Source: Elizabethkingia sp. YR214
GTDB taxonomy: Bacteria > Bacteroidota > Bacteroidia > Flavobacteriales > Weeksellaceae
DNA: 64,000 bases
NCBI RefSeq assembly: GCF_003058195.1
Contig: NZ_QBUH01000004.1
Coordinates: forward strand, 124,001 to 188,000
Direction of reading: 5' to 3'
The translations under genes were made by a program, and so were the position numbers. This document shows positions 8,662 to 17,997 of the stretch, one piece after another. The notes beneath the pieces were generated by a model. That model ran no database searches. It was not told the origin of the DNA and was given only the letters and a program-made list of their open reading frames with translations. Within the stretch, counting starts at the first letter, position 1; the number at the start of each line of letters is the position of its first letter.

Positions 8662-9637
8662 ATGTTATTTCAATAAATCCTTTTCGCTTAATATATTTGA
8701 AGCTGAAATTTCTAATCGCAAGTTTTCTCAAATCATTTTTACATAAAATCTGCAGTGTAGGTTCGCTGGTTTCACCTGTTAATACAATGTCCTGAACTTC
8801 CAGGATATTTGGTAACTCTATTACTTTTAATACAATTCTTTCTATTTGTTTTTTGTATTTGTAATACTCTTTTAGATTTTGTTTTAATAGCAATGTTCTG
8901 TCGAAGAAAGCTCTATTCTGATAATATTGAGGACTGTTTGGATACAAATCTTCAATAGGTTTAACCTTCAGCTGATACTTTTTAGAACTTATCTCTATTT
9001 GCTTGTACTTTAGTCCTCTGCCTTTCAGTAAATTCATTGTGTTTTTTATATCCTCTTTTCGTGCCTTTGCTCCGAATATAATGGACTTAACAGCGGTATG
9101 ATTATAAGTGAGAAGTCCCCAATCTTCAAATGTTATTCTTAATTCATTTTCCTTTTCCCATGCAGTCGATTTATTGCCGATAATGCTTTGAATATTGAGC
9201 TGTCCGTTTAAAGCCTGCTGAATTATCTTTGGAACTCTGGAGGTATTGGTGTACTCGATGTCAAACATAAAAGCACAAGGAATATCGGCATTGAAGTTAA
9301 AGTCTTTCAGTAAAATATCTGTTTCATATTCAATGGCAAACCCTCTGTGCGAATCGGAATATAAAGCCCATAGAATTTCATTATCCACATCTTTTGAAAG
9401 GGAATATACACCTTGGGTTTTTAATAAGCGAACCACTTCCGAATAAGCAGCCTTTAGTTCAGCTTTATTGGTTAAATAGGGTAGGCTCTCAATGAATGAC
9501 TCATCATTTATTGGATCCATAAACTGCATACTTTCAAATGGATCATTAAGATCTTCATATTTTGATGCGAATAGCTGATTACAGGTTAGTGTAATCAGGT
9601 CACGGCCGTAGTTACTTCTATATTTGAAAACTCTCAT
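8660..9637 (-). CDS. DUF2971 family protein
   Basis: Cytoplasmic protein of 325 aa with the DUF2971 opening (MRVFKYRS, then LFASKYEDLNDPFE) and the typical central features (YSDSHRGFAIEY near 112-123, AWEKENELRI near 160-170, KSIIFGAKA near 183-191). The C-terminal 110 residues are basic and less typical. The family is common in bacterial accessory regions and has no settled function. The gene stands alone, convergent with the PI-PLC gene. Confidence 0.8.
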   Translation of the reverse strand: MRVFKYRSNYGRDLITLTCNQLFASKYEDLNDPFESMQFMDPINDESFIESLPYLTNKAELKAAYSEVVRLLKTQGVYSLSKDVDNEILWALYSDSHRGFAIEYETDILLKDFNFNADIPCAFMFDIEYTNTSRVPKIIQQALNGQLNIQSIIGNKSTAWEKENELRITFEDWGLLTYNHTAVKSIIFGAKARKEDIKNTMNLLKGRGLKYKQIEISSKKYQLKVKPIEDLYPNSPQYYQNRAFFDRTLLLKQNLKEYYKYKKQIERIVLKVIELPNILEVQDIVLTGETSEPTLQILCKNDLRKLAIRNFSFKYIKRKGFIEIT

Positions 9638-9822
9638 ATAATAATTGACTTAATCTGGTATTAGATTGATTCCTTAAAATTACGTTTAACAATAGAAAAT
9701 TAAAAAATAATTTTTGAATGCTTATTCTATGATGTTTTAATTATAATGAAAATATATTGAATAATTATTGATAGTATTTGTAATATTTTGGATTATAAAT
9801 TCAGAATAATCATTTTTTATTT

Positions 9823-9830
9823 TAAATTTG
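9823..9830 (+). promoter_or_regulatory. -7 promoter box for the TMEM175-like gene
   Basis: TAAATTTG fits TAnnTTTG, 28 bp before the ATG at 9859. Confidence 0.4.
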
Positions 9831-9858
9831 ATTAACACCAAAAAACAAAAACTTTAAT

Positions 9859-10548
9859 ATGGAAAACCAGGAAAATGAAGGTTATTCAGGGACAGAAGTA
9901 AAACACCCGAAGCAGGAATTTCAGGTAGAAAGGCTGGCTTTTTTCAGTGATGCTATTTTTGCAATAGCGATTACCCTTCTTATTATTGAGTTCAAAGTGC
10001 CACATGTGACTAGGGAAAGTACATACACTGAGATACTTGGAGAACTGTCGGAACTGAAGTATAATTTCCTGGCACTGATTTTTAGTTTTGGTTTAATCAC
10101 AATGTTCTGGATTCGGCACCATTTCCTGTTCAAGCATATTCATAATTACAACGGACCAGTGATCCGGTTGAATATGTTAATTATGCTTACTATTATTTTT
10201 TTCCCTTTTACTACGACGTTTTATGCAGATTCGGTTGAAAATTTTGCTGTCTTTACATTGGCATTTCGATTATTTGCACTCAATAACATATTAGCAGCCC
10301 TTAGCATTTTTGCTCTTTCTTATTATGTTTTTGTATCGCATACAGAGCTTTCTTATAGTATTCCGGAGCATTATAAGCGTAAGTTTTTTTCAGACAACCT
10401 GTTTTTAGCAGGTATGTTTATTTTACTGATTGTACTAACGTTTTTTACAGATAGTACAAAATTGATAGGAGGGATTGCCTGTATTGTTATTCTTATAAAA
10501 AATGCTTTGGAGAGGATCTTAAAAATCAATCATGTAAAGTACTCTTGA
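9859..10548 (+). CDS. TMEM175/DUF1211 family membrane protein
   Basis: Inner-membrane protein of 229 aa with six predicted helices. The first carries the family signature ERLAFFSDAIFAIAITLLIIE (residues about 24-44), the FSDxxFAIAxTLL motif that lines the pore in TMEM175-type potassium channels. Bacterial members of this length carry a single six-helix unit. A WIRHHFLFKHIH stretch sits near residue 83. It lies upstream of the BCCT transporter on the same strand. Potassium conductance is inferred from family members; the family call is sound. Confidence 0.85.
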   Translation: MENQENEGYSGTEVKHPKQEFQVERLAFFSDAIFAIAITLLIIEFKVPHVTRESTYTEILGELSELKYNFLALIFSFGLITMFWIRHHFLFKHIHNYNGPVIRLNMLIMLTIIFFPFTTTFYADSVENFAVFTLAFRLFALNNILAALSIFALSYYVFVSHTELSYSIPEHYKRKFFSDNLFLAGMFILLIVLTFFTDSTKLIGGIACIVILIKNALERILKINHVKYS

Positions 10549-10628
10549 TTCTGAGTTTTGGATATTCTTGTATTTAGTTGTGAATCAATTGATTGTGTTC
10601 GGCTTTAAACCGTTTAATTATTTGTCCT

Positions 10629-10636
10629 TATATTTG
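10629..10636 (+). promoter_or_regulatory. Candidate -7 box upstream of the BCCT leader
   Basis: TATATTTG matches TAnnTTTG. A start a few bases downstream would give a leader of about 185 nt before the ATG at 10829. No clear -33 box is seen. Confidence 0.35.
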
Positions 10637-10681
10637 CAGCGTAATTATAGTCTTTTCTATCACTATTAATTTCCCTTTTTA

Positions 10682-10815
10682 GCATACAGGTATTCAGCTG
10701 ATTTTGCTGTACCGTTTTCTCGTATGTGCCAGGAAATTCCAGAACAAAGGCTCCATTTTTTTATATGTTCAGGTCTATATTCCGTACGATGGTATAAGGA
10801 ATGTACCTGCTTTTT
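10682..10815 (+). promoter_or_regulatory. Structured leader with terminator-like hairpin upstream of the BCCT gene
   Basis: Two foldable elements precede the transporter. First, a long hairpin at 10682-10727: GCATAC with GTATGT outside, GGTA with TACC, then CAGC with GCTG at the tip. Second, at 10770-10809: CAGGT with ACCTG, ATTCC with GGAAT, TAC with GTA, followed by T5 at 10811-10815. The second looks like an intrinsic terminator only 14 nt before the start codon. The layout fits transcription attenuation (riboswitch-like). It could instead simply end the transcript of the gene at 9859-10548. Confidence 0.4.
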
Positions 10816-10828
10816 AACTAATACAATA

Positions 10829-12844
10829 ATGATGAAATTTTCTAATTTTAAAACTACATTTAGTAAGGGCGTTACAGTCCCCAGTTTAATTTTTATAATT
10901 GCCGTCTGTGTACTTTCGGCTGTTTTTCCAAAACTTACAGAAGGACTTCTGAACAATGTAAAAGAATTTATTTTTGTTAAACTCAACTGGGTATATGTAT
11001 GGTCGGTGACCATATTTGTTCTTTTTCTTATTTATCTTATGTTTAGTAAATACGGAAATATCCGGCTAGGCAGAAATGATAGCAAACCTAAATATTCTTT
11101 TTTCTCATGGATATCCATGTTGTTTGCTGCAGGTATGGGAATTGGGTTGATGTACTTTAGCGTTGCAGAACCTATGCAGCATTATTCCAACGATATATTT
11201 ACCGGAAATAATCACATTAACAGAGCCAAAAATGCACAGTTGTATACCTTCTTCCATTGGGGGATTCATGCATGGGCTATTTATGGAGTTGTAGGTCTGG
11301 CTTTATCATATTTTGCATACCGTTACAGATTACCTCTTTCTCTGCGGAGCTGTTTTTACCCGTTACTGAAAGATAAAATAAACGGACGATGGGGAAATGC
11401 TATTGATGTTTTTGCCCTGTGTAGTACCTTTTTCGGTATTACTACAACATTAGGATTTGGAGTAGTGCAGATTAATTCCGGTTTGCAGACATTGCATATT
11501 GTACCCGAGAATAGTTTTATTTATCAGGTTATTATTGTAAGTGTTTTGGTTACTCTTTCTATTATCTCCGCTGTTACAGGAGTAGACAAAGGCGTAAAAT
11601 TGCTGAGTAATATTAATGTTATCAGTGTAATTGTACTACTTGTATTTGTATTGGCTTTAGGGCCAACAGTCTACCTGATTGGTAGTTTTACAGAAGGATT
11701 GGGTAATTATATCAACAACTTCTTTAACCTTACATTCGGTACCCATGTTTACGAAGAAGAGACCCTGCCATGGTTTTATAACTGGACAATTTTGTATTGG
11801 GCATGGTGGATTTCATGGTCTCCGTATGTAGGATTATTTATTGCTAAAATATCGAAAGGGAGAACCATTAGAGAATTTATTGCAGCAGTACTTATCCTGC
11901 CTACTTTATTTAACTTTATCTGGATGTCCGTTTTCGGAAACAGTGCAATCTGGATAGACCTTCATACAGCCGGCGGAGCACTTAGTCAACTGGCTGGTGA
12001 TCCGGATGCATTAATGTTCAGGTTTCTGGAGTATATGCCATTCTCCTCAATTGTAAGCTTCTTTGTAATATTAATCATTCTTATTTTCTTTGTTACCTCT
12101 GCTGATTCAGGGATGTTTGTGATGAATAGCATTGCGACAAAAAATGCCAAAGTTTCTCCGAAATGGCAAACTGTCTTCTGGGGAGTATTGCTTGCTGTAT
12201 TGGCTTTATTATTACTAAATGCAGGCGGTCTAAAGGCATTACAGAGTATGACGTTGATTACAGCATTGCCATTCTCCTTTATTATATTGCTGTTTATTGT
12301 AAGCCTGATGAAGGCACTTATTATTGATAAAAATTACTACGAACGTGATTTCTCAGCATCTACAGCTCCGTGGTCAGGAGAATACTGGAAAGAACGACTG
12401 AAACAGATTATCTCACTGGACGATCGCCAGTCAATAGACCATTTTATAGAAACAACAGCTAAAACAGCTTTTACAGAGTTACAGGCGGAATTTGCGGAGA
12501 ATGGAACCGAAGCAAAGATCAATACTTATGAAAATCCTACACGGATCGAAATAGAAATTCAGTATGACCTGGTGAATAACTTTGTATACGGAGTGAGAAA
12601 CCAATCCAGAACAGTATCTGCTTATTTGCTAAATGAAGACAATTTACCAGATGCAGAAGATAACCAGGCGCATTTCCCGATATCCTATTTTGGTGATGCC
12701 CGTGAAGGTTATGATGTAAGGCTCTTTACTAAAAACGAACTGATATCTGATGTATTGAAGCATTATGAACGTTTTATAGAGATTATCTCGGAAGAAAGGA
12801 ACGAAATGTTTATAAGCAGTAATGCAAACAAGAGAATGAAATAG
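10829..12844 (+). CDS. BCCT family transporter (betaine/choline/carnitine type)
   Basis: Inner-membrane secondary transporter of about 671 aa with some 12 helices. The BCCT core includes SWISMLFAAGMGIGLMYFSV (the glycine-rich TM3 segment) and the tryptophan-rich TM8 stretch YWAWWISWSPYVGLF that forms the substrate box. A soluble tail of roughly 150 residues follows the last helix, as in BetT-type members. ATG 10829 is chosen over 10724 because the extra 35 residues are unlike the family and would run through two leader hairpins. Substrate (choline, betaine or carnitine) cannot be decided by eye. No catabolic or betaine-synthesis gene adjoins it. Confidence 0.9.
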   Translation: MMKFSNFKTTFSKGVTVPSLIFIIAVCVLSAVFPKLTEGLLNNVKEFIFVKLNWVYVWSVTIFVLFLIYLMFSKYGNIRLGRNDSKPKYSFFSWISMLFAAGMGIGLMYFSVAEPMQHYSNDIFTGNNHINRAKNAQLYTFFHWGIHAWAIYGVVGLALSYFAYRYRLPLSLRSCFYPLLKDKINGRWGNAIDVFALCSTFFGITTTLGFGVVQINSGLQTLHIVPENSFIYQVIIVSVLVTLSIISAVTGVDKGVKLLSNINVISVIVLLVFVLALGPTVYLIGSFTEGLGNYINNFFNLTFGTHVYEEETLPWFYNWTILYWAWWISWSPYVGLFIAKISKGRTIREFIAAVLILPTLFNFIWMSVFGNSAIWIDLHTAGGALSQLAGDPDALMFRFLEYMPFSSIVSFFVILIILIFFVTSADSGMFVMNSIATKNAKVSPKWQTVFWGVLLAVLALLLLNAGGLKALQSMTLITALPFSFIILLFIVSLMKALIIDKNYYERDFSASTAPWSGEYWKERLKQIISLDDRQSIDHFIETTAKTAFTELQAEFAENGTEAKINTYENPTRIEIEIQYDLVNNFVYGVRNQSRTVSAYLLNEDNLPDAEDNQAHFPISYFGDAREGYDVRLFTKNELISDVLKHYERFIEIISEERNEMFISSNANKRMK

Positions 12845-12861
12845 AAGATATTCTATACAAT

Positions 12862-12896
12862 AAAAAAAGCAGGTTATCCGAATAGCCTGCTTTTTT
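12862..12896 (+). terminator. Bidirectional terminator
   Basis: A7-GCAGG paired with CCTGC-T6 around a 12-nt loop. It serves the BCCT gene and the convergent acyltransferase. Confidence 0.85.
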
Positions 12897-12918
12897 ATAT
12901 AACCAACGTTTTTAATCA

Positions 12919-14067
12919 CTAATTTTTTATGCTGCTTTGGGACTTTATGAATTTTGCAGTCAGATATTTTCTCACAGGTATATCATAAAATTTCAGGCAG
13001 ATATAAGCCAAAATAATACTGCCTATAACAACTGCTGCTGCTCCCGGAAATGACTGCTGAAATGTAAGGTTACCATTTTTTACCCATGCATAATACAGAT
13101 AAATAAAAGGATAGTGTACCATATATAAAGGGTAGGAAAGATCTCCGAGGAACTTACAAATACCGTTTGTCAACTGGCTGGTACTTTTTTCCGAAGCTCC
13201 AAACCATACTAGAAGCGGAAAAAAAACAACGCAACATACTGTATCGTATAATCCATTCATCCAAAGATGTTCTGCTCCGCCTATACGAGGGATAGCCAGA
13301 AGTGTAACAAGAATTAAACTGCATATCCAGAATGCACCTTTTATTTTCAGCGGTTTGAAAATGCGGAAAAGAAGCAATCCGGCAGAAAATGAAAACATAA
13401 ATCTCAAAAACCCTGCTGTAAATTCAGTTCCGGTTAAAGAGAATCCTGCACAGATATCACCATAAGGTCCAAATATGGCAAAAGCTCCCAGACCTAATCC
13501 TGCAGCAATAACCAGAGCTAAAAGTGCTTTTGTAGAAAATCTGCGGATAATTAGTGCATAGAGGATACTACCTATATATTCAAAAAATAAAGACCAGCTA
13601 GGCCCATTTAGCGGAAACATCTCACCAAGACCACGGACTTCGGTTCCCGGCGTTGCCGGAATTAAAAGAGCATTGAGAAGCGTTGCCCCAAACAATGATA
13701 TAGCAGGTACTTTCGATACATCCCACACCGCACAAACCTGTGTATAGAACAAAATTCCACCAATTAAAGCACCCATTACTACCATTGGATGCAAGCGTAT
13801 AATTCTGCGTTTAATAAAATCTTTAGTCGTCATTGTTCCCCAACGGTCACTATAGGCATAACCCATTACAAAACCCGAAAGAATAAAGAAAAAATCAACG
13901 GCAAGGTAACCATGATTAATACGCTGGTCTAAATGACTGGTAGCAAAAGCTTCAAAAATGTGGAAACATACTACGGTAATAGCTGCCACTCCACGCAAAC
14001 CATCGAGAATATTGTAATGTGGCTTGGTGTCTGCAAAAGCAGCTGTAGAGGATTGAGTGTTTAACAT
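12919..14067 (-). CDS. Acyltransferase family 3 (OatA/Oac-like) membrane protein
   Basis: Integral membrane O-acyltransferase-like protein of 382 aa with about ten helices. Typical opening: HYNILDGLRGVAAITVVCFH (His at the end of helix 1), LAVDFFFILSGFVMGYAY, then KRRIIRLHPM. It lacks the SGNH tail of longer members. Family proteins move acyl groups onto sugars, peptidoglycan or lipids. The gene is single and no polysaccharide cluster adjoins it, so the acceptor is unknown. Confidence 0.88.
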   Translation of the reverse strand: MLNTQSSTAAFADTKPHYNILDGLRGVAAITVVCFHIFEAFATSHLDQRINHGYLAVDFFFILSGFVMGYAYSDRWGTMTTKDFIKRRIIRLHPMVVMGALIGGILFYTQVCAVWDVSKVPAISLFGATLLNALLIPATPGTEVRGLGEMFPLNGPSWSLFFEYIGSILYALIIRRFSTKALLALVIAAGLGLGAFAIFGPYGDICAGFSLTGTEFTAGFLRFMFSFSAGLLLFRIFKPLKIKGAFWICSLILVTLLAIPRIGGAEHLWMNGLYDTVCCVVFFPLLVWFGASEKSTSQLTNGICKFLGDLSYPLYMVHYPFIYLYYAWVKNGNLTFQQSFPGAAAVVIGSIILAYICLKFYDIPVRKYLTAKFIKSQSSIKN

Positions 14068-14186
14068 GAAATAAGTTTTGGTTATTAGTTTTCTTTACTT
14101 CTCAAAGGTTGAATATTTGAGAACAATAGTAAAATAAACAACCATTTAACTGAAAAGATAAGCAATATATAAATAAAAGCCTGAAT

Positions 14187-14417
14187 TTGAAAGGAAAGGA
14201 AAATAATGTACTTGTATGGTTATATCAATCAATGACCGAAATGAAACAAAATGGATTTGTAACAAAGATTCCCGAGCTGAATAAAGGTGAAAAATTACAT
14301 ATCCAATATCTGACGGCTTATGACAAAAGAGATAAAGAAAAGGTAAATACCTGGCTGGGTGTAGATGAGTCTAAAAGAAATTTGGAAAACCTAATAGGTA
14401 TTTGGAAAACAACCTGA
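14187..14417 (+). CDS. Small hypothetical protein
   Basis: A 76-codon frame opening with TTG at 14187, with an in-frame ATG at 14232. The product is hydrophilic, Lys-rich and not recognised (it contains KIPELNKGEKLHIQYLTAYD and ends GIWKTT). It precedes the HD-domain gene by 52 bp on the same strand and may share its transcript. Composition looks protein-like, but the non-ATG start leaves doubt. Confidence 0.4.
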   Translation: MKGKENNVLVWLYQSMTEMKQNGFVTKIPELNKGEKLHIQYLTAYDKRDKEKVNTWLGVDESKRNLENLIGIWKTT

Positions 14418-14469
14418 ATATACAAAGCCTATCTTTGTACGATATAGAACATAAATACTCCAATTATAC

Positions 14470-15063
14470 ATGCTTCCGGATACACTACTCAGGCAAATAG
14501 ACTTTATTAAAGAAATTGATAAGCTAAAATATATTCAGCGCAGAACAAAACTGTTCAATAGCGATCGTAATGAGAATGATGCTGAACATAGCTGGCATCT
14601 GGCTATGATGGCTATAATTTTGGCTGAACACGCTAATGAACCGGTAGATATACTGAAAGTTGTCAAGATGGTGCTGATTCATGATATTGTAGAAATAGAC
14701 GCAGGTGATACTTTTATCTATGACACACAAAAGAATCACAGTAATACAGATGAAGAAAGGTTAGCCGCCCAGCGTATATTTGGCATATTACCCGATGAAC
14801 AGACGAAAGAATTGATTGCAATATGGGAAGAGTTTGAAGCTGGTGAAACAGCCGAAGCAAAATTTGCCAGAGCAATGGACAGACTGGAACCTTTGCTGCA
14901 AAATACTTCTAATAATGGTGGTACGTGGAATACACCGGGAGTGAATTATACCAAAGTATATGCTAAAAAAGTTGCTATTAAAGACGGAGCTGAAAGCATA
15001 TGGGAATATGCAGAAGGGCTTATTAATGATAGCGTAGAGAAAGGAATTTTAAAGAAAGAATAA
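14470..15063 (+). CDS. HD domain phosphohydrolase (YfbR/HDDC2-like)
   Basis: Cytoplasmic metal-dependent hydrolase of 197 aa. HD-family ligands are visible: His in NDAEHSWHLAMM near residues 38-42, the His-Asp pair in MVLIHDIVEIDAGD near 75-76, and a later Asp in FARAMDRLEPLL near 138. Length and motifs fit the 5'-deoxynucleotidase YfbR/HDDC2 group, which dephosphorylates deoxynucleoside monophosphates. It stands apart from nucleotide genes, so the substrate is inferred from family only. Confidence 0.85.
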   Translation: MLPDTLLRQIDFIKEIDKLKYIQRRTKLFNSDRNENDAEHSWHLAMMAIILAEHANEPVDILKVVKMVLIHDIVEIDAGDTFIYDTQKNHSNTDEERLAAQRIFGILPDEQTKELIAIWEEFEAGETAEAKFARAMDRLEPLLQNTSNNGGTWNTPGVNYTKVYAKKVAIKDGAESIWEYAEGLINDSVEKGILKKE

Positions 15064-15176
15064 GAAAAAAATCATTTGACTTTTTCAACCCAGATTTAGT
15101 ATAATTAAGCTTCTTATATTGCATTGTTTGTCTGAGTAATTTTTTAGAAAAGCTCAGTGTAATATATTACAGGTAG

Positions 15177-16511
15177 CTATTTAATAAAATCAGCATACCA
15201 GTGTCCCGATGCTTTTACGGTGCGTTGCTGGGTCTGGAAATCTATATGTACCAAGCCAAATCTGGGATGATAACCTTCCGCCCATTCAAAATTATCCAGG
15301 AAAGTCCATACAAAATAACCATTTACATTTACACCTTCCTGTTTTGCTCGTAGTACCTGTTGTAATATATTTTGAATGTATTGCAGTCTTTTGGGGTCGT
15401 GTATTACATTATTTTGTAATGTATCCGAAAAGGCAGCACCATTTTCAGTAATAATTAAAGGCGGAATATTTTCGTAGGCCTGAAATTTTTTCAGAATATG
15501 ATAAATAGATTCCGGATATATTTCCCATTCCATAGCTGTTATTTCTACTTTTCTGTCCTTGGCATTTACAATTTTTGCCTGCAGAAAAGGAACAAACATA
15601 GCATAGCGGATAATCTCACGTGTGTAGTTCTGGATACCAATAAAATCCATGTCGAATTTTAGATCTTGCTCGTCATTTTGTTTGATGTATTTCTCTATTC
15701 TTCTCAGGGTTTTAATTTCATTCACCGGATATCCCATACCCAGTAAAGGTTCTATAAATAGTCGGTTAAGCAAAAGATCTGCTTTTTTAGCCGCTTTAAT
15801 GTCTTTTTCCCGATTTGTGTAAGGTTCAACATGTGAGCAGGAAAAAGTAGTACCTACATTGCTTTCAGGTTGTAATGCTTTAATAACTCTTGCTCCGTGG
15901 GCTTGTGCCAAAGCAGCATGGTGCGCGGCGGCTAAAAAACCTTCAATGCTTTTTCTGCCGGGAGCGTGTACGCCAAAAAAGTAACCCGCAGCACTGAATA
16001 CTGTAGGCTCATTTAGTACCATCCAGTTTTTTACACGATCTCCAAAACTCTTTACACAAATAGCAACGTAATCACCAAACCAGTCCTTGACGTCTCTGTT
16101 GGTCCAACCGCCTTTTACTTCAAGGCTATGGGGTAAATCCCAGTGGTATAATGTAACCCATGGAGTGATCCCCAGTTCCAGAGAAAGATCAATAAGTTTG
16201 TTGTAAAAATCGATTCCGGCCTGATTGATTTGGCCTGTGCCTTCTGGCAGAATTCGGGTCCATGAAACGGAAAATCTGTAATTGCGGATATTCATGCTGT
16301 GCATGAGATACAAATCGTCTATATAACGGTTGTAATGGTCGCACGCAATATCGCCTGTATGATTACGGAATATTTTATTTCTTTTTTGTACAAATGTATC
16401 CCATACAGAAGGGCCCTTACCATCCAGATTATGTGCACCTTCTATTTGATATGCCGCAGTAGATACTCCCCAAATAAAATCTTTGCCAAAAGCTTCCTTT
16501 GTCAATAACAT
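15177..16511 (-). CDS. Glycoside hydrolase family 1 (beta-glucosidase)
   Basis: Cytoplasmic retaining glycosidase of 444 aa, full length for GH1 and without a signal peptide. Starts FGKDFIWGVSTAAYQIEGA. The acid/base Glu168 is in LNEPTVF and the nucleophile Glu356 in IITENGAAF. The aglycone/glycone Trp motif FLDNFEWAEGY is near 415 and GLVHIDFQTQQRT near the end. Likely hydrolyses beta-glucosides or related sugars. No transporter or regulator adjoins it. Confidence 0.95.
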   Translation of the reverse strand: MLLTKEAFGKDFIWGVSTAAYQIEGAHNLDGKGPSVWDTFVQKRNKIFRNHTGDIACDHYNRYIDDLYLMHSMNIRNYRFSVSWTRILPEGTGQINQAGIDFYNKLIDLSLELGITPWVTLYHWDLPHSLEVKGGWTNRDVKDWFGDYVAICVKSFGDRVKNWMVLNEPTVFSAAGYFFGVHAPGRKSIEGFLAAAHHAALAQAHGARVIKALQPESNVGTTFSCSHVEPYTNREKDIKAAKKADLLLNRLFIEPLLGMGYPVNEIKTLRRIEKYIKQNDEQDLKFDMDFIGIQNYTREIIRYAMFVPFLQAKIVNAKDRKVEITAMEWEIYPESIYHILKKFQAYENIPPLIITENGAAFSDTLQNNVIHDPKRLQYIQNILQQVLRAKQEGVNVNGYFVWTFLDNFEWAEGYHPRFGLVHIDFQTQQRTVKASGHWYADFIK

Positions 16512-16816
16512 CTATTTGGAGTGGTTTAATAATAACATCTGCATTCCTCTCATTCAGCCGTTTAGTTTTTATGGAACTTCAACGGAGAATAAAACGAACT
16601 AAACTGTGTTAGAAACAAGCGGAAGAATAATCTTTGGAAGAAATGTACAATAGTTCTCATCGTGTTAATGTATTTGGTTGCAATACTATATTCACTTTCT
16701 ACTATAAAATTACATCGTTTTAACTTGCTGTATATTAAGGGAATATTAAATTTTCCGTTATAAGAAATTTATAGGCTTATTGTTTGCAATTGTATTTAAT
16801 TGGTAATAATTGAATA
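16512..16816. other. Gap upstream of the GH1 gene
   Basis: No gene is seen. An 8-bp perfect inverted repeat, GTTTAGTT at 16560-16567 and AACTAAAC at 16597-16604, lies about 50-93 bp upstream of the GH1 ATG and could be a leader stem or an operator pair. Confidence 0.4.
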
Positions 16817-16844
16817 TAAAAAAAGACCACTTTAAGTGGCCTTT
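16817..16844 (-). terminator. Terminator of the small lipoprotein gene
   Basis: CCACTT/AAGTGG stem extended by AAAG/CTTT with one mismatch, followed on the minus strand by a U-rich run. Confidence 0.7.
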
Positions 16845-16863
16845 CATTTTAATTATTTAGAAC

Positions 16864-17262
16864 TTAACGGTTGCAATCTGCTGTCCACGTTTGTCCGTCT
16901 TTTGTATAGAAAATTCTTAATTTATTGCTGTCAATTCTGATATAAGAAGAATCACTAGCTCCTATACTAACTAAAGTATTGTCTCCCTTTTTTTCAAATT
17001 CAACACCGTTTAGATCCGGAATTTTATCTGAAAAAGTGAAATTATATCTTGTTCCACTAGCAATTTTAGTCACAAATACGCTTCCGTTGGTATTGTTAAT
17101 AGTGGTGGAGTTAGTATTATTTCTGTAAGAAATGTTTCCTCTGTATGTTCCTGCAAAAAAATCGTTGTCAGCCGGATCATCACTTCGACTGCAAGAGTAG
17201 AAAGATACAATTGTGAAAGCTGTTAATAAAAATATTCCAGCTACTTTAAATAAATTTTTCAT
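16864..17262 (-). CDS. Small hypothetical lipoprotein
   Basis: Lipoprotein of 132 aa. Signal peptide ends VSFYSC, Cys24, followed by SRSDDPAD, an acidic stretch of the kind that exports lipoproteins to the surface in Bacteroidota. The rest is a short beta-rich domain (FAGTYRGNISYRNN, GTRYNFTFSDKIPD, SYIRIDSNKLRIFY) that may form a small barrel or lipocalin-like fold. Not recognised further. Monocistronic with its own terminator. Confidence 0.75.
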   Translation of the reverse strand: MKNLFKVAGIFLLTAFTIVSFYSCSRSDDPADNDFFAGTYRGNISYRNNTNSTTINNTNGSVFVTKIASGTRYNFTFSDKIPDLNGVEFEKKGDNTLVSIGASDSSYIRIDSNKLRIFYTKDGQTWTADCNR

Positions 17263-17423
17263 AACAATATTTTTTAGGTTAGACCTATAGTAGTTTACAA
17301 ATAAAATGCCACAGGTAGATAAAATATTGCTATTTGCGATTCAGTCGGTGATTACAATGGTTTATAAATATGAAAAATAAATATATTATCTATTATCTAT
17401 AAAGGAGCATTATTTTAGTAAGA

Positions 17424-17861
17424 TTAACTATGCTGCTTCTTAATGTGGTTTTTGTTTGCTGCATCTATGGAGTGTGATTGATGGATGTTAATCTCGTTTT
17501 TGGTCATTTGTGCTAATGTTACAAAATACTGGTGTAGTTGGTCGAGTTCTTTTTCTGTAAGATCTTCAATATCTACCATTCGGTTGCTGGCATCCTTACT
17601 TGCTGCAATCAGTTCATTTAGTTTTAGCTGGATTGCTTTGCTGTCTTTATTTTGCGATTTCTGAATCAGGAAAACCATTAGAAAGGTAATAATGGTGGTT
17701 CCGGTATTGATAATCAGCTGCCAGGTCTCTGAGTAATTAAAAAAAGGACCGCTCAGAAGCCAAATGACAACAATAGTTAATGCTATTGTAAAAGCAGAAG
17801 AACTGCCTGTAAAGCTGGTTGCCTTATTGGCAAATGTTTCGAAAAAAGCCTTGAATTTCAT
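17424..17861 (-). CDS. Low-affinity iron permease-like protein
   Basis: Membrane protein of 145 aa in the family of PF04120. Two helices lie at about 20-40 and 48-67, with motif TFLMVFLIQKSQNKDSKAIQ just after the second. The C-terminal soluble helix region (DIEDLTEKELDQLHQYF) is typical. Despite the family name, iron transport by bacterial members is not established. A TAATTTTG box lies 21 bp upstream. Confidence 0.85.
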   Translation of the reverse strand: MKFKAFFETFANKATSFTGSSSAFTIALTIVVIWLLSGPFFNYSETWQLIINTGTTIITFLMVFLIQKSQNKDSKAIQLKLNELIAASKDASNRMVDIEDLTEKELDQLHQYFVTLAQMTKNEINIHQSHSIDAANKNHIKKQHS

Positions 17862-17882
17862 AACTGGGAATAATTATTCGTT

Positions 17883-17890
17883 CAAAATTA
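17883..17890 (-). promoter_or_regulatory. -7 promoter box of the iron-permease-like gene
   Basis: TAATTTTG fits TAnnTTTG, 21 bp before the ATG. Confidence 0.4.
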
Positions 17891-17997
17891 GTGTTTTTGC
17901 AATCTACCTTAAATAGTATATATTAAAATATGAATGTTATGGAGTATTCTGCACTTTTGGAATTACATATAGAGTATTTACTCTATTGTTTTTATAT

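Noticed and set aside
10724-10828. N-terminal extension of the BCCT protein
   Set aside because: Would be translated through leader hairpins and matches nothing in the family; ATG 10829 is preferred.
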